DNA of 64,000 bases from Bradyrhizobium forestalis (GCF_002795245.1 NZ_PGVG01000010.1:124001-188000); one strand, 5' to 3'. Shown: positions 8,626-23,047, counted from the first letter of the stretch. Notes: generated from the letters alone by a model not told the origin. A program made the numbers and translations.

Positions 8626-9762
8626 ATGACCAAGCACGCCGTTAGCCCACCAGGCCGCCAACGTCGGACATTCATGCTTGCCGTTCCGCTGGTCGCCTTC
8701 GCACTTTGTTCGTGGCCGATCGGCGAAACGGCGCGGGCCGCAGAGCCGGGCAAGGACACCCCTGTCGCCAATCTGCCCCGGATCCTCGTGCTTGCGACCG
8801 GCGGCACCATCGCAGGCCAGGCCGACCCGCGCGCGACCGGCGCCTACAAGTCCGGCCAGATCACGGGCGAGCAGCTGATGCAGTCGGTGCCGGGCCTGGA
8901 CAAGCTTGCCAAGCTGAACGCCGAGCAGATTTCGTCGATTGGATCCCAGGACATGAACGACAAGGTCTGGTTTGCGCTGGCCCGCCGCATCCAGGACGCC
9001 TTCGACAAGAATGAAGCCGATGGAGTCGTCATCACTCACGGCACCGATACGCTGGAGGAGACCGCGTTCTTTCTCGACAATGTGGTGCGCGGCGACAAGC
9101 CGGTGGTGATCGTCGGCTCGATGCGACCGGCCACGGCGATCAGCGCGGACGGTCCCGGCAATCTCTACGAGGCGGTGCAGGTCGCCGCCGATCCGCGCTC
9201 GCGCGGGCGGGGCGTCATAGCCGTGCTGAACGACAAGATTCAAGGCGCCCGCTCGGTCACCAAGACCAACACCACGAGCATCGAGACGTTCAGTTCGCCC
9301 AATGACGGACCGATCGGCTACGTCGACACCGCCGGCGGCATCCGTTTCATGACCCAGGCTGCGGGCGTCAAGCGTGCGACTTATCAGCTGCCGGCAGGCG
9401 ACCAATTGCCGCGGGTCGCGATCGTCTACTCGCACGCCAACATGGATGCCGTTCCCATCGAGGACGCTATTTCGCACGGCGCCAAGGGCATCGTGCTGGC
9501 CGGCGTCGGCGACGGCAATACGTCCAAGCCGGCGCTCGATGCGCTCGAAGCGGCGGCCAAGCAGGGCATCCTCGTCGTCCGCTCCACGCGGGTGCGATCC
9601 GGCTTCGTCACAAGGAACGTCGAGGTCGACGACGACAAGAACGGCTTCGTTGTGTCCGAGGACCTCAATCCGCAGAAGGCGCGTGTGCTCGCCCAATTGC
9701 TGATCGCGAGCGGCGTGACGGTGCCGGCCGAGTTGCAGCGGGCATTCACCGCGACGTGGTAA
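8626..9762 (+). CDS. Type II (periplasmic) L-asparaginase, Tat-type signal
   Basis: Hydrolyses Asn (and often Gln) to Asp and ammonia. The 378-residue precursor starts at the ATG at 8626, behind CGGGAGA, rather than an in-frame upstream start. The leader has a twin-arginine motif (RQRRTFML), a hydrophobic stretch and an ARA-A cleavage site, so Tat export is likely. The two catalytic Thr motifs are present: TGGTIAGQ around Thr61 and THGTDTLEE at about 137-145. SMRPATAISADGP is also typical. It lies 80 bp after the slipin gene. A role in nitrogen scavenging would fit the nearby gln genes, but that link is inference. Confidence 0.92.
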   Translation: MTKHAVSPPGRQRRTFMLAVPLVAFALCSWPIGETARAAEPGKDTPVANLPRILVLATGGTIAGQADPRATGAYKSGQITGEQLMQSVPGLDKLAKLNAEQISSIGSQDMNDKVWFALARRIQDAFDKNEADGVVITHGTDTLEETAFFLDNVVRGDKPVVIVGSMRPATAISADGPGNLYEAVQVAADPRSRGRGVIAVLNDKIQGARSVTKTNTTSIETFSSPNDGPIGYVDTAGGIRFMTQAAGVKRATYQLPAGDQLPRVAIVYSHANMDAVPIEDAISHGAKGIVLAGVGDGNTSKPALDALEAAAKQGILVVRSTRVRSGFVTRNVEVDDDKNGFVVSEDLNPQKARVLAQLLIASGVTVPAELQRAFTATW

Positions 9763-9769
9763 TGGTCGG

Positions 9770-9852
9770 GTAGGATGGGTAGAGCGAAGCGAAACCCATC
9801 ATCCCTGCAAGGGGTGAGATGATGGGTTTCGCAAGGGCTCTACCCATCCTAC
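9770..9852. repeat. Nested perfect palindromic repeat element
   Basis: Outer arms 9770-9785 and 9837-9852 are perfect 16-bp inverted copies (GTAGGATGGGTAGAGC). Inner arms 9789-9803 and 9818-9832 are perfect 15-bp inverted copies (GCGAAACCCATCATC). The element sits between convergent ends of the asparaginase and glnA genes. It resembles a miniature mobile element or an extragenic palindrome and carries no reading frame of note. Confidence 0.75.
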
Positions 9853-9866
9853 GACTCCGCAAAACG

Positions 9867-9896
9867 AAAAGGCGCTTCCTTTCGGAAGCGCCTTTT
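9867..9896 (-). terminator. Terminator of glnA, possibly bidirectional
   Basis: A perfect 13-bp stem (9867-9879 with 9884-9896) with a TTTC loop and A/T ends lies 25 bp beyond the glnA stop. The flanking T runs exist on both strands. Confidence 0.8.
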
Positions 9897-9921
9897 GCCT
9901 GTCGCAGGGAGTTCGGGCTGC

Positions 9922-11331
9922 TCAGCCCGAATAGTACATGTCGAACTCGATCGGATGCGGGGTCATCTCGAACCGCTCGACTTCGGTCATCTTCAGCTCG
10001 ATATAGCTGTCGATGAAGTCGTCGTCGAACACGCCGCCGGCCTTCAGGAAGGCGCGGTCCTTGTCGAGATTCTCGAGCGCCTCGCGCAAGCTGCCGCACA
10101 CCGTCGGGATCTGCTTCAGCTCTTCCTTCGGCAGGTCGTAGAGGTCCTTGTCCATCGCCGGACCCGGATCGATCTTGTTCTTGATGCCGTCGAGGCCGGC
10201 CATCAGCATCGCGGCGAAGCCGAGATAGGGGTTGGCGAGCGGATCGGGGAAGCGCACCTCGACGCGCTTGGCCTTCGGCGAAGCGGTGTAGGGGATGCGG
10301 CAGGAGGCCGAGCGGTTGCGCGCGGAGTAGGCGAGCAGCACGGGCGCCTCATAGCCCGGGACCAGACGCTTGTAGGAGTTGGTCGACGGGTTGGTGAAGG
10401 CGTTGATCGCCTTGGCGTGCTTGATGATGCCGCCGATGTAGTTGAGGCAGGTCTCCGACAGGTCGGCGTACTTGTTGCCGGCGAACACCGGCTTGCCGTC
10501 CTTCCAGATCGACTGGTGCACGTGCATGCCCGAGCCGTTGTCGCCGTAGACCGGCTTCGGCATGAAGGTGGCGGTCTTGCCGTAGATGTGGGCGACCTGG
10601 TGGATGCAGTATTTGTAGATCTGGAGATGGTCGGCCATCAGCGTCAGCGTGTCGAACTTCATGCCGAGCTCGTGCTGGGCGGAAGCGACCTCGTGGTGAT
10701 GCTTCTCGACCTTGACGCCCATCTTGGCCATGGCTCCGAGCATTTCCGAGCGCATGTCCTGCACGCTGTCCTGCGGCGGAACCGGGAAATAGCCGCCCTT
10801 GGTGCGGACGCGGTGGCCGAGATTGCCGCCTTCATATTCGGTGTCGGAGTTGGTCGGCAGCTCCGAGGAGTCGAGGCGGAAACCGGTGTTGTAGGGAGTG
10901 GAGGAGAAGCGCACGTCGTCGAACACGAAGAACTCGGCCTCGGGGCCGACGAACACGCTGTCGCCCACGCCCATCGACTTCACCATGGCTTCAGCCTTCT
11001 TGGCGATGCCGCGGGGGTCGCGGTTGTAGGGCTCGCCGGTGGTCGGCTCGAGCACGTCGCAGGTGATCACCATGGTGGTCTCGGCGAAGAACGGGTCGAT
11101 CGTCGCGGTCACCGGATCGGGCATCAGGCACATGTCGGACTCGTTGATCGCCTTCCAGCCGGCGATCGAGGAGCCGTCGAACATCGTCCCTTCGGCGAAG
11201 ATGTCTTCATCGATCATGCTGACGTCGAACGTGACGTGCTGCCACTTGCCGCGCGGATCGGTGAAGCGCAGGTCGACGTACTTGACGTCGTTGTCCTTGA
11301 TCGATTTCAGGACGTCTTTGGCGGTCTTCAT
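9922..11331 (-). CDS. glnA: Glutamine synthetase type I
   Basis: Joins ammonia to glutamate using ATP as a cytoplasmic dodecamer. The 469-residue length and motifs are standard: FDGSSIAGW near residue 55, [20 protein letters not shown], and the adenylylation loop DLYDLPKEE with Tyr398 as the expected AMP acceptor, so covalent control by GlnE is likely. The C-terminus is DMYYSG. It lies downstream of glnB on the same strand with a gap of about 150 bp, so it may be cotranscribed and also have its own promoter. Confidence 0.98.
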   Translation of the reverse strand: MKTAKDVLKSIKDNDVKYVDLRFTDPRGKWQHVTFDVSMIDEDIFAEGTMFDGSSIAGWKAINESDMCLMPDPVTATIDPFFAETTMVITCDVLEPTTGEPYNRDPRGIAKKAEAMVKSMGVGDSVFVGPEAEFFVFDDVRFSSTPYNTGFRLDSSELPTNSDTEYEGGNLGHRVRTKGGYFPVPPQDSVQDMRSEMLGAMAKMGVKVEKHHHEVASAQHELGMKFDTLTLMADHLQIYKYCIHQVAHIYGKTATFMPKPVYGDNGSGMHVHQSIWKDGKPVFAGNKYADLSETCLNYIGGIIKHAKAINAFTNPSTNSYKRLVPGYEAPVLLAYSARNRSASCRIPYTASPKAKRVEVRFPDPLANPYLGFAAMLMAGLDGIKNKIDPGPAMDKDLYDLPKEELKQIPTVCGSLREALENLDKDRAFLKAGGVFDDDFIDSYIELKMTEVERFEMTPHPIEFDMYYSG

Positions 11332-11484
11332 GCATACCCCTTATGGCTCTGCGGGTCGGTTTCCAGGTGAGCAAAATTTTTCTCGCTTTTGGCGAGTTCG
11401 CGCGCGACCGCACAAACGAAATCAGGCCGCCGAAGCAGCCTTATTTCTTGTCGGAGTGTCGCAAAATGCGGGATAGCACCCGGC

Positions 11485-12203
<719 letters not shown>

Positions 12204-13703
12204 ATGGAAGTTCTGAGCAACGCCGAGATGCAGCGGGCCGACCAGCTCGCCATTGCGGCCGGCACGCCCGGTTTCAAGCTGATGCTGAGCGCGGGTCAGG
12301 CGGTCGCCGAGGCCGCCCATGCGCTGGTGGAGGAGGGGCCGATCCTGATCGTCGCCGGCCCCGGCAACAATGGCGGCGACGGTTTCGTCGCAGCCGCCGA
12401 GCTCGCCGCCCAGGGGCGCGAGGTCTCGGTGATCCTCATGTGCGAGCGCGACCAGCTCCAGGGCGATGCGGCCTCGGCTGCGCGGGGCTGGAAGCACCCG
12501 GTACTCCCGTTCAATCCGCAGGCGATCGGAAGGCCGGCGCTGATCATCGATGCGCTGTTCGGCGCAGGCCTCAGCCGCCACGTCGACGGCGAGGCGCGGG
12601 AGATGATCGAGGCGATCAACGCCAACGGCGCCCCGGTGCTCGCGGTCGACCTGCCGAGCGGGATCAACGGCACCAGCGCGGCCGTGATGGGCGTGGCGGT
12701 GAACGCCACCGAGACCGTCACCTTCTTCCGCAAGAAGCCGGCGCATCTGCTGCTGCCCGGGCGCGTGCATTGCGGCCGCGTGCGCGTCGCCGACATCGGC
12801 ATCGACGCGCAGGTGCTGGACGAGATCGCGCCGCGGACCTTCGAGAACGATCCGGACCTCTGGGGCGCGGCCTTTCCGGTGCCGCGCATCGACGGCCACA
12901 AATACGCGCGCGGTCATGTGCTGGCGGTCTCCGGCGATGCGGCCGCGACCGGCGCGGCGCGGCTGGCGGCTCGCGGGGCGCTGCGCGCCGGTGCTGGCCT
13001 CGTGACGCTGGCCAGCCCGCGCGATGCGCTCGCGATCAATGCGAGCGCGCTGACTGCGGTGATGGTCCGCCCCGTCGACAGCCCGATCGAGTTCGGCGAG
13101 CTGCTCGGTGACAAGCGCTACAATACCTGCATCATAGGCCCCGGCGCGGGGGTGGGCGAGCGCACCTGCGACATGGTCCACACTGCACTTCAAGCGCAGC
13201 GGCATCTGGTGCTGGACGCGGATGCGCTGACGAGCTTTGCGGCAACCCCCGAGCGCCTGTTCGAGTCGATCAAGTCCTCGCAGGACAATGCGGTGGTGCT
13301 GACCCCGCACGAAGGCGAGTTTCCGCGCCTGTTCTCCGACCTCAGCAACAAGCATCCCGGCCGCTCCAAGCTCGAGCGCGTCCGCACCGCCGCCGAGCGC
13401 TCCGGCGCCGTCGTGCTCCTGAAGGGCCCGGACACCACCGTTGCCGCCCCCGACGGCCGTGCCGCCATCGCCGCCAACGCGCCGCCCTGGCTCGCCACCG
13501 CCGGTGCCGGCGACGTGCTCTCCGGGATCATCGCCGGGCTCCTGGCACAGGGCGTGCCGGCGTTCGAAGCCGCCAGCATCGGTGTGTGGATGCACGGCGA
13601 GGCGGCAAGCGAGGCGGGGCCCGGCCTGATCGCGGAAGACCTGACCGAGACGCTGCCGGCGGTGTTCCGGCGGATCTATGATGCGCTGGGGGTGGAGTAC
13701 TAG
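12204..13703 (+). CDS. nnr: Bifunctional NAD(P)H-hydrate epimerase / dehydratase
   Basis: Repairs hydrated NAD(P)H. The N-terminal NnrE (YjeF_N) domain epimerises NAD(P)HX and carries AGPGNNGGDG near residues 50-60 and DLPSGI. The C-terminal NnrD ribokinase-like domain removes water using ADP or ATP and carries HKYARGHVL, TPHEGEF and AGAGDVLSG near residue 435. The ATG at 12204 (MEVLSNAEMQRAD) has AGGAAG six bases upstream and matches the family start; an upstream in-frame ATG at 12129 is less likely. The stop shares a base with the next gene's GTG. Confidence 0.95.
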   Translation: MEVLSNAEMQRADQLAIAAGTPGFKLMLSAGQAVAEAAHALVEEGPILIVAGPGNNGGDGFVAAAELAAQGREVSVILMCERDQLQGDAASAARGWKHPVLPFNPQAIGRPALIIDALFGAGLSRHVDGEAREMIEAINANGAPVLAVDLPSGINGTSAAVMGVAVNATETVTFFRKKPAHLLLPGRVHCGRVRVADIGIDAQVLDEIAPRTFENDPDLWGAAFPVPRIDGHKYARGHVLAVSGDAAATGAARLAARGALRAGAGLVTLASPRDALAINASALTAVMVRPVDSPIEFGELLGDKRYNTCIIGPGAGVGERTCDMVHTALQAQRHLVLDADALTSFAATPERLFESIKSSQDNAVVLTPHEGEFPRLFSDLSNKHPGRSKLERVRTAAERSGAVVLLKGPDTTVAAPDGRAAIAANAPPWLATAGAGDVLSGIIAGLLAQGVPAFEAASIGVWMHGEAASEAGPGLIAEDLTETLPAVFRRIYDALGVEY

Positions 13704-14140
13704 TGCTCAGGCAGCTCGCGCTCACCGATATGGGCGCGGCGGCGCAGGTCCATCGGATCGCGTTCGACGAGGCGATGCCGTGGCTCGTTGGGCTGCACAC
13801 GCCGGAGGAGGACCGCTGGTTCTATCGCGAGCGGGTCTTCCCGACGTGCCGCGTATGGGGACGCTTCCACGGCGAAGTGCTGAACGGGATCATTGCTTTC
13901 CGTGAGGGCTGGATCGAGCAGCTCTACGTGCTTCCCGCCGCGCAGGGGCGCGGCGTCGGCACCGAACTCCTCGACGTCGCCAAAGCGGCCTGCAATCGGC
14001 TCGAGCTCTGGACTTTCCAGCGCAACGCGCCGGCGCGGAGCTTCTATGAAGCACGTGGATTCGCGCTGGTCGAGCAGACCGATGGCGCGCGGAACGAGGA
14101 GAAGGTGCCCGACGCTCGCTATCTTTGGAGGCGCCAATAG
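13703..14140 (+). CDS. GNAT family N-acetyltransferase
   Basis: A 145-residue GNAT-fold enzyme. The acetyl-CoA pyrophosphate loop is LPAAQGRGVGTELL, preceded by the typical strand WIEQLYV, and the end has ARSFYEARGFALVEQTDG. It starts at a GTG overlapping the nnr stop codon by one base, so it is probably translated together with nnr. The acceptor substrate cannot be told. Confidence 0.85.
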   Translation: MLRQLALTDMGAAAQVHRIAFDEAMPWLVGLHTPEEDRWFYRERVFPTCRVWGRFHGEVLNGIIAFREGWIEQLYVLPAAQGRGVGTELLDVAKAACNRLELWTFQRNAPARSFYEARGFALVEQTDGARNEEKVPDARYLWRRQ

Positions 14141-14145
14141 GCGTC

Positions 14146-15447
14146 TCACTCCACCGCGTACCAGCGCACCAGCCGCGGCGCGGCCCAGTCGGTCACGACG
14201 GATTCGAGTAGCCAGCGGCCGGGCGCGGTCGCGGCGAACGCGATGCGCTGGGTCTGGCCGGGCTCGATCGCGAGCGTGTCGAGCCAGTAGGGCTTCCAGC
14301 CGTCGTCGAGCTTGTCGAGCAGGCGGAACGGGTGGCCGTGCAGGTGGAATACGGTGGTGATCGGGGCAGGGTTCTTCAGGGCCAGCACAACGGTGCGGCC
14401 GGCCCTGGCGCGAAAGGCGGGGGCAGAGGCGGTGGAGAAGCTTGCGGGCCGCGCCCAGCCGGCATCGGCTGGACCAAGCGCGACATCGAACCGCAGGGCG
14501 CCTTTCAGGTCGAGCTTCTCGGGAAGATCGTTTGAAGGGAGCGGCTGCGGCGGCAACAGCGGCGCGCGCTCCAGCTTTCCCGAGATGGTGAGGCTTCCGA
14601 CCTGGCGGGCCTCCTTGCCGTCGTGGAGCAGGAATGGGGCCGAAATGGCCGTATCCACGAACGCGTCGGCTCGCGCGCCGGGAGCCAGCACCACCGCGCC
14701 GTTGCGCGCGGGGAACGGCTCGGCCGGCTGTCCGTCCAGGGCCATGACCCGGACCTCGTGGCTCTCCAATTTGATCGCCAGAACAGTACGTTGGGAGCCG
14801 TTGATAAAGCGCAGCCGCAATCGCTCATGGGCTGTGGCTGAGAGTTCGAATGAAGTCTTGCCATTGACGGTGTAGAGCGGTGTCGTGTCCTTTGGGTCCT
14901 GGCCCGGCGGGACCGCGGTGCCATCCGGCCGCAGGCGCCATTCCTCGATCAACAGGACCTCGTCGCGGTCGACGGCAACCCGGCTGGTCTCTTCCGCGAT
15001 GATCGGGAGCGGGCGTGCGGGCTGCTTCAGGCCGCCCTCGAAGAGACGGAAGTCCGCCAGCAGGGTTCCCGCGCTTGGTATTGAAATAATTGATGTTTCG
15101 GTCGTGTCTGGCGCAGCGGGCGCACGCCCCCGCAGCGGGTCGGTCGCGGTCGCCGCATTGAGGCCGTACCAGACCGGCGCAAGTGGTACAGGCAGGTCGT
15201 TCCGAAACACCACCTCGCAGCGGTCGCCGCGCTTGAGACGAACGTCCCTGAGATGACTTACGGCGGCCAGCTCCCAGATCGGTGTAGCCGGCTGACCGGG
15301 TTTCAGAGCCAGCGTTGCCGGCCTCGCCTGCAGCGCGAGCTGGGCCGTCACGAACGGGGCTGCGCCGCCGGCGATCAGCCCGGCTGCCGAGGCTCCGAGG
15401 CCTGCCAAAACCTCGCGCCGATGTGGGGCAAAGATCCGCGTTGTCAT
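14146..15447 (-). CDS. Multicopper-oxidase fold protein with copper ligands mostly lost
   Basis: A 433-residue exported cupredoxin-repeat protein. The leader has HRREVLAGLGASAAGLIAGG, a Tat-type motif. Cupredoxin-like segments are present throughout, and HLHGHPF at 368-372 matches one trinuclear-site motif. The others are gone: the HWHG position reads VWYGLN, the second HxH position reads ADFRLFEGG, and the C-terminal HCHxxxH region reads WLLESVVTDWAAPRL. It is therefore unlikely to be a working laccase. It resembles the FtsP/SufI situation, where the fold is kept for another job. It converges on the acetyltransferase gene with a gap of only 5 bp. Confidence 0.82.
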   Translation of the reverse strand: MTTRIFAPHRREVLAGLGASAAGLIAGGAAPFVTAQLALQARPATLALKPGQPATPIWELAAVSHLRDVRLKRGDRCEVVFRNDLPVPLAPVWYGLNAATATDPLRGRAPAAPDTTETSIISIPSAGTLLADFRLFEGGLKQPARPLPIIAEETSRVAVDRDEVLLIEEWRLRPDGTAVPPGQDPKDTTPLYTVNGKTSFELSATAHERLRLRFINGSQRTVLAIKLESHEVRVMALDGQPAEPFPARNGAVVLAPGARADAFVDTAISAPFLLHDGKEARQVGSLTISGKLERAPLLPPQPLPSNDLPEKLDLKGALRFDVALGPADAGWARPASFSTASAPAFRARAGRTVVLALKNPAPITTVFHLHGHPFRLLDKLDDGWKPYWLDTLAIEPGQTQRIAFAATAPGRWLLESVVTDWAAPRLVRWYAVE

Positions 15448-15601
15448 GGCGTGATCCGGACCACGCCGCGCTGGATAAGTCCAGCCATCGTGCCTACTTG
15501 TAGCCTGCCTCCATCAGGCCATTTTTTTGCTGCGAACAGTCAAGCACATGCTATAAGCCCGGCCGCCCGCGGCATCGCGGCCGGTCTTGATGCAAATTCA
15601 C

Positions 15602-15686
15602 GCGGGCGTGGCGGAACTGGTAGACGCGCTGGATTTAGGTTCCAGTGACGAAAGTTGTGGGGGTTCGAGTCCCTCCGCCCGCACCA
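15602..15686 (+). tRNA. tRNA-Leu (anticodon UAG)
   Basis: The 7-bp acceptor stem GCGGGCG/CGCCCGC is intact, the anticodon loop reads TTTAGGT with TAG as the anticodon, there is a long variable arm typical of Leu, and GGTTCGAGTCC forms the T arm. The CCA is encoded. It lies 174 bp ahead of tig. Confidence 0.96.
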
Positions 15687-15860
15687 AGCGCTTATCGCGT
15701 TTGCACGGATTACGAGACCTGCTTCCGCGCGGATGATCATCCGTCTGGAGCCGGTCCGATGAACCACCGGCGTCGAGGCGTTTGCCTCGCGCCGGATCGA
15801 TTAATGACAGCGTCCCGACGCGCGACGTGCCGGGACCGAACGAAAAGAAGATTGGACGCC

Positions 15861-17222
15861 ATGCAGGTCACAGAAACCCTCTCGGAAGGTTTGAAGCACG
15901 AGTTCAAGATCAGCGTTCCCGCGTCTGATCTCGATGCCAAGGCCGGTGCCAAGCTCGTCGACCTCAAGGACAAGGTCCGCATCAACGGCTTCCGTCCGGG
16001 CAAGGTGCCGGTCTCGCACCTGAAGAAGGTCTACGGCCGCTCGGTCATGGCCGAAACCATCGACCAGACCATCCGCGACACCAACACGCAGCTGTTCTCC
16101 GAGCGCGGTTTCCGTCTCGCGACCGAGCCGAAGATCACCATGCCGACGGAACAGAAGGACGTCGAGGAGCTGCTGAGCGGCAAGACCGATCTGACCTACA
16201 CGGTCGCGATCGAGGTGGTGCCGGCGATCGCGCTCGCCGACTTCAAGACGTTCCAGGTCGAGAAGCCCGTTGCCGACGTCTCCGACACCGACGTCGACGA
16301 GGCGATCAAGCGCATTGCGGATTCCAACCGCACCTATGCCGCCAAGGGCGAGGGCGCCAAGGCCGCCTCGGGCGACCGCGTCACCATCAACTTCAAGGGC
16401 AGCATCAACGGCGAAGTCTTCGAGGGCGGCACCGGCGAGGGCATCCAGGTCTTGATCGGCTCCAACACCTTCATCCCGGGCTTCGAGGAGCAGCTCGTCG
16501 GCATCGGCGCCAATGAGACGCGCACGCTCAAGGTGTCGTTCCCCAAGAACTACATGAACGACAAGCTGGCCGGCCAGCCCGCCGAGTTCGAGACCACAGC
16601 GACCCTGATCGAGGCGCCGCAGGACCTCGCGATCGACGACGAGTTCGCCAAGTCGCTCGGCCTGGAATCGCTGGACAAGCTCAAGGAAGCCGCGCGCGAG
16701 CGCCTGGTTGCCGAGTTCGCCACCGCGACGCGCCAGCGCGTCAAGCGCGCGCTGCTCGACCGGCTCGACGAGGCGCATCGCTTCGAGGCGCCGCCCTCGC
16801 TGGTCGACGAGGAGTTCAATCTGATGTGGAACTCGGTCAAGGCCGAGATGGATTCCGCCGGCAAGACCTTCGCCGACGAGGACACCACCGAGGACAAGGC
16901 GAAGGAAGAGTACCGCAAGATCGCCGATCGCCGCGTGCGGCTCGGCCTCGTGCTCTCCGAGATCGGCGAGAAGAACAAGATCACCGTGACCGACGACGAG
17001 GTCGGCCGCGCCGTGATCGAGCGCGCGCGCTCGATGCCCGGCCGCGAGAAGGAGGTCTGGGACTATTACCGCAACAACGCCCAGGCGCTGGCCCAGCTTC
17101 GTGCGCCGATCTACGAGGACAAGGTCGTCGACTTCATCCTCGAGCTCGCCAACGTGACCGAGAAGAAGGTCTCGCGCGAGGATCTCTACAAGGACGACGA
17201 CGCGGAAAAGACCGCAGCCTGA
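15861..17222 (+). CDS. tig: Trigger factor (ribosome-associated chaperone, PPIase)
   Basis: Binds the ribosome exit tunnel and nascent chains. The 453-residue protein has the ribosome-binding N-domain with the signature GFRPGKVP, a central FKBP-type PPIase domain (about 155-240, [20 protein letters not shown]), and a helical C-domain. The ATG at 15861 ([15 protein letters not shown]) is the family start; the open frame upstream runs into the tRNA. It is followed by clpP, clpX and lon, a conserved protein-quality block. Confidence 0.97.
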   Translation: MQVTETLSEGLKHEFKISVPASDLDAKAGAKLVDLKDKVRINGFRPGKVPVSHLKKVYGRSVMAETIDQTIRDTNTQLFSERGFRLATEPKITMPTEQKDVEELLSGKTDLTYTVAIEVVPAIALADFKTFQVEKPVADVSDTDVDEAIKRIADSNRTYAAKGEGAKAASGDRVTINFKGSINGEVFEGGTGEGIQVLIGSNTFIPGFEEQLVGIGANETRTLKVSFPKNYMNDKLAGQPAEFETTATLIEAPQDLAIDDEFAKSLGLESLDKLKEAARERLVAEFATATRQRVKRALLDRLDEAHRFEAPPSLVDEEFNLMWNSVKAEMDSAGKTFADEDTTEDKAKEEYRKIADRRVRLGLVLSEIGEKNKITVTDDEVGRAVIERARSMPGREKEVWDYYRNNAQALAQLRAPIYEDKVVDFILELANVTEKKVSREDLYKDDDAEKTAA

Positions 17223-17258
17223 AGGATTTGACGCAGCCATCTATTAAGGATGATCGGC

Positions 17259-17298
17259 AAAGAGGCCCAGCTAGCCAGATGGCCGGCTGGGCCTCTTT
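17259..17298 (+). terminator. Stem-loop terminator after tig
   Basis: A perfect 13-bp stem (17259-17271 with 17286-17298, AAAGAGGCCCAGC) closes a 14-nt loop that can itself pair (GCC/GGC). Only a short T run follows, so termination may be partial. Confidence 0.65.
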
Positions 17299-17505
17299 GT
17301 GCGAATCAGCTTCAACTCCCCGACGGATTAAGCCTTAATGCGCTCCGCACTTGTCAGGCGCGAATTGGGCTATATCTGTCGCTACGCGTTCTACCACTTA
17401 CCCAAGTTCCTGCATCACGGGACGTCCATCCGCCCTTCCGGCGCATCCAGCCAAACTGGCAGCCAGGCCCGGCGATGTCCGTCTCCGAAAAACCCTAGGT
17501 GACTC

Positions 17506-18141
17506 ATGCGCGATCCGGTTGAAGCCTACATGCAACTCGTGCCCATGGTGGTCGAGCAGACCAACCGTGGCGAGCGCGCCTACGACATCTTCTCGCGCCT
17601 CCTGAAGGAGCGCATCATCTTCGTGACCGGCCCGGTCGAGGACGGCATGTCGACGCTGATCGTCGCGCAGCTCTTGTTCCTCGAGGCGGAAAATCCGAAG
17701 AAGGAAATCTCGATGTACATCAATTCGCCGGGCGGCGTGGTGACGTCGGGCCTTGCGATCTACGACACCATGCAGTTCATCCGCCCGCCGGTCTCGACGC
17801 TCTGCACGGGGCAGGCGGCCTCGATGGGCTCGCTGCTGCTCGCCGCCGGCGAGAAGGACATGCGCTTCTCGCTGCCGAACGCGCGCATCATGGTGCACCA
17901 GCCCTCCGGCGGCTTCCAGGGCCAGGCCACCGACATCATGCTGCACGCCCAGGAAATCCTGAACCTGAAGAAGCGGCTCAACGAGATCTACGTGAAGCAC
18001 ACCGGCCAGACCTACAAGTCGATCGAGGATGCGCTGGAACGCGACAAGTTCCTGACCGCGAATGACGCCAAGGAGTTCGGTCTGGTCGACAAGGTCATCG
18101 ACAAGCGCGCCGAGGAGCCGGCGCCGGCGAAAGCCCCGTAG
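17506..18141 (+). CDS. clpP: ATP-dependent Clp protease proteolytic subunit
   Basis: A serine protease forming the 14-mer chamber fed by ClpX or ClpA. The 211-residue protein has the catalytic Ser106 in [10 protein letters not shown] and His131 in [11 protein letters not shown]; the Asp follows in the C-terminal third. The ATG at 17506 has AGGTGA upstream. It lies about 280 bp after tig and 420 bp before clpX, so the three may be separately transcribed. Confidence 0.98.
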   Translation: MRDPVEAYMQLVPMVVEQTNRGERAYDIFSRLLKERIIFVTGPVEDGMSTLIVAQLLFLEAENPKKEISMYINSPGGVVTSGLAIYDTMQFIRPPVSTLCTGQAASMGSLLLAAGEKDMRFSLPNARIMVHQPSGGFQGQATDIMLHAQEILNLKKRLNEIYVKHTGQTYKSIEDALERDKFLTANDAKEFGLVDKVIDKRAEEPAPAKAP

Positions 18142-18560
18142 CACTACTGGGTCATCACGGCGATCCCTCGGGTCGGCGCGGGTGCGCGCGTCGCAAAACG
18201 TGGTTTTGCGCGCTGCCACAAGCAGGAAGTTCCGCTTTCGTGCTTGTTTTTCGTGGTAATCCCGCAACGCCGGGGTGATTTCGATCACTTTGGCCCGTGC
18301 CAAGTCCGGAAATCACGGTATTGTCACGGGTAGCCGGCGACCCCCGATTAGCGAATTCTTGATAGTCGGGTGACAGCATGGTTGGCTACGATTGATCGGC
18401 TATGATCGCGGAGAATCGAGTGACCGTGATTCGCACGGAATGTAGTTAAGCGTAGGGTCTTTTTTGGTACGGAATTTGCTCTACTTAAGCTTCATGCTGG
18501 CCATCGTGCCGGAATGGAGCGATCGAGCGGAACGGGATCGAACCGCGGACGGAGACAGGA
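18142..18560. other. Intergenic region between clpP and clpX
   Basis: 419 bp with no convincing gene. It holds an 8-bp hairpin (18192-18199 with 18203-18210, CGCAAAAC) and the terminator-like structure at 18218-18252. The remainder presumably holds the clpX promoter, but I could not assign -35/-10 boxes with confidence. Confidence 0.45.
18218..18252 (+). terminator. Possible terminator of clpP
   Basis: ACAAGCA (18218-18224) pairs with TGCTTGT (18241-18247) around an internal GGAA/TTCC, followed by a T run. The stem is short, so this is tentative. Confidence 0.4.
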
Positions 18561-19832
<1,272 letters not shown>

Positions 19833-20155
19833 TCTGGCGGCGCTGGAACGCTCCAATTGTCTCCTCAATGTGGGCTGCGGAACTCATATTTCCGCAGCCG
19901 GTGTCGCGTCGCTTATTGCGTGCGTAAGCGCCTGATGGCGCGCGTTTTTCAGTGACTTGACACCCCCCGGGTCGATAGCCACCTTATGTCGGCGGCGAGC
20001 GAAAATTCTCTTCAAGATTCGCCTCAGTTCCGATCCGACGAGCCGGTCCCACTCGCAAAAGGACCGACCGGTCTTGCGGATCACCTCGGCACCTTGTGGC
20101 GGTTGCGCGTGATCAGCGGGCTGCGTGCAAGGGGGCAAAGCAAAAGGAAAAGGCC
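19833..20155. other. Intergenic region between clpX and lon
   Basis: 323 bp without a supported gene. A TTGACA at 19957-19962 and a TTATGT at 19984-19989 look like promoter boxes but are 21 bp apart, too far for a normal or heat-shock promoter. Nothing else stands out. Confidence 0.4.
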
Positions 20156-22579
<2,424 letters not shown>

Positions 22580-22601
22580 GATCGCAGTTCGAAAAGATGA
22601 T

Positions 22602-22628
22602 AAAACGGCGCCTTCGGGCGCCGTTTTT
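22602..22628 (+). terminator. Terminator of lon
   Basis: An 11-bp stem (22602-22612 with 22617-22627) with a stable TTCG loop and a T tract, 22 bp after lon. Confidence 0.88.
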
Positions 22629-22642
22629 GTTCGAGGCTGGTC

Positions 22643-23047
22643 ATGCAGATCGACGGGCAATGCCATTGTGGGAAGATCACCTACGAGGCCGAGATCGATC
22701 CCGAGGCGGTCTCGGTGTGCCATTGCACCGATTGCCAGATGTTGACCGGCTCGCCGTTCCGCGTGACGGCGATCTGTTCCGGGGCCGATGTGCGGCTGAC
22801 CGGCGGCGCACCAAAGGTCTACGGCAAGCGTGGCGACAACGGCCGGATGCGCTTCCAGCATTTCTGCGCCGACTGCGGTTCCCCGCTGTTCACCAGCGGC
22901 GAGGGCGACCAGGCCGACGATTGGGGTATCCGCTGGGGCAGCATTCGCCAGCGCAACGCGCTTAGGCCGGTGCGGCAGATCTGGTGCCAGTCGGCGGCGG
23001 TGTGGATTGATGCCGTGCCGCTGCTGCCGGGAAGGCCGCAGGATTGA
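22643..23047 (+). CDS. GFA/CENP-V family zinc protein
   Basis: A 134-residue protein of the family named after glutathione-dependent formaldehyde-activating enzyme. The zinc ligands are CHCGKITY, CHCTDCQ and FCADCGSPLF. Family members are mostly of unknown substrate, so a formaldehyde role should not be assumed. The ATG lies only 15 bp after the lon terminator, and no strong ribosome binding site is visible. The stop codon lies inside the first unit of a short tandem repeat. Confidence 0.85.
   Translation: MQIDGQCHCGKITYEAEIDPEAVSVCHCTDCQMLTGSPFRVTAICSGADVRLTGGAPKVYGKRGDNGRMRFQHFCADCGSPLFTSGEGDQADDWGIRWGSIRQRNALRPVRQIWCQSAAVWIDAVPLLPGRPQD

Noticed and set aside
19956..19989. Heat-shock-like promoter ahead of lon (CTTGACA with CTTATGT)
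   Set aside because: Boxes match alphaproteobacterial RpoH patterns individually, but the spacing is about four bases too long.
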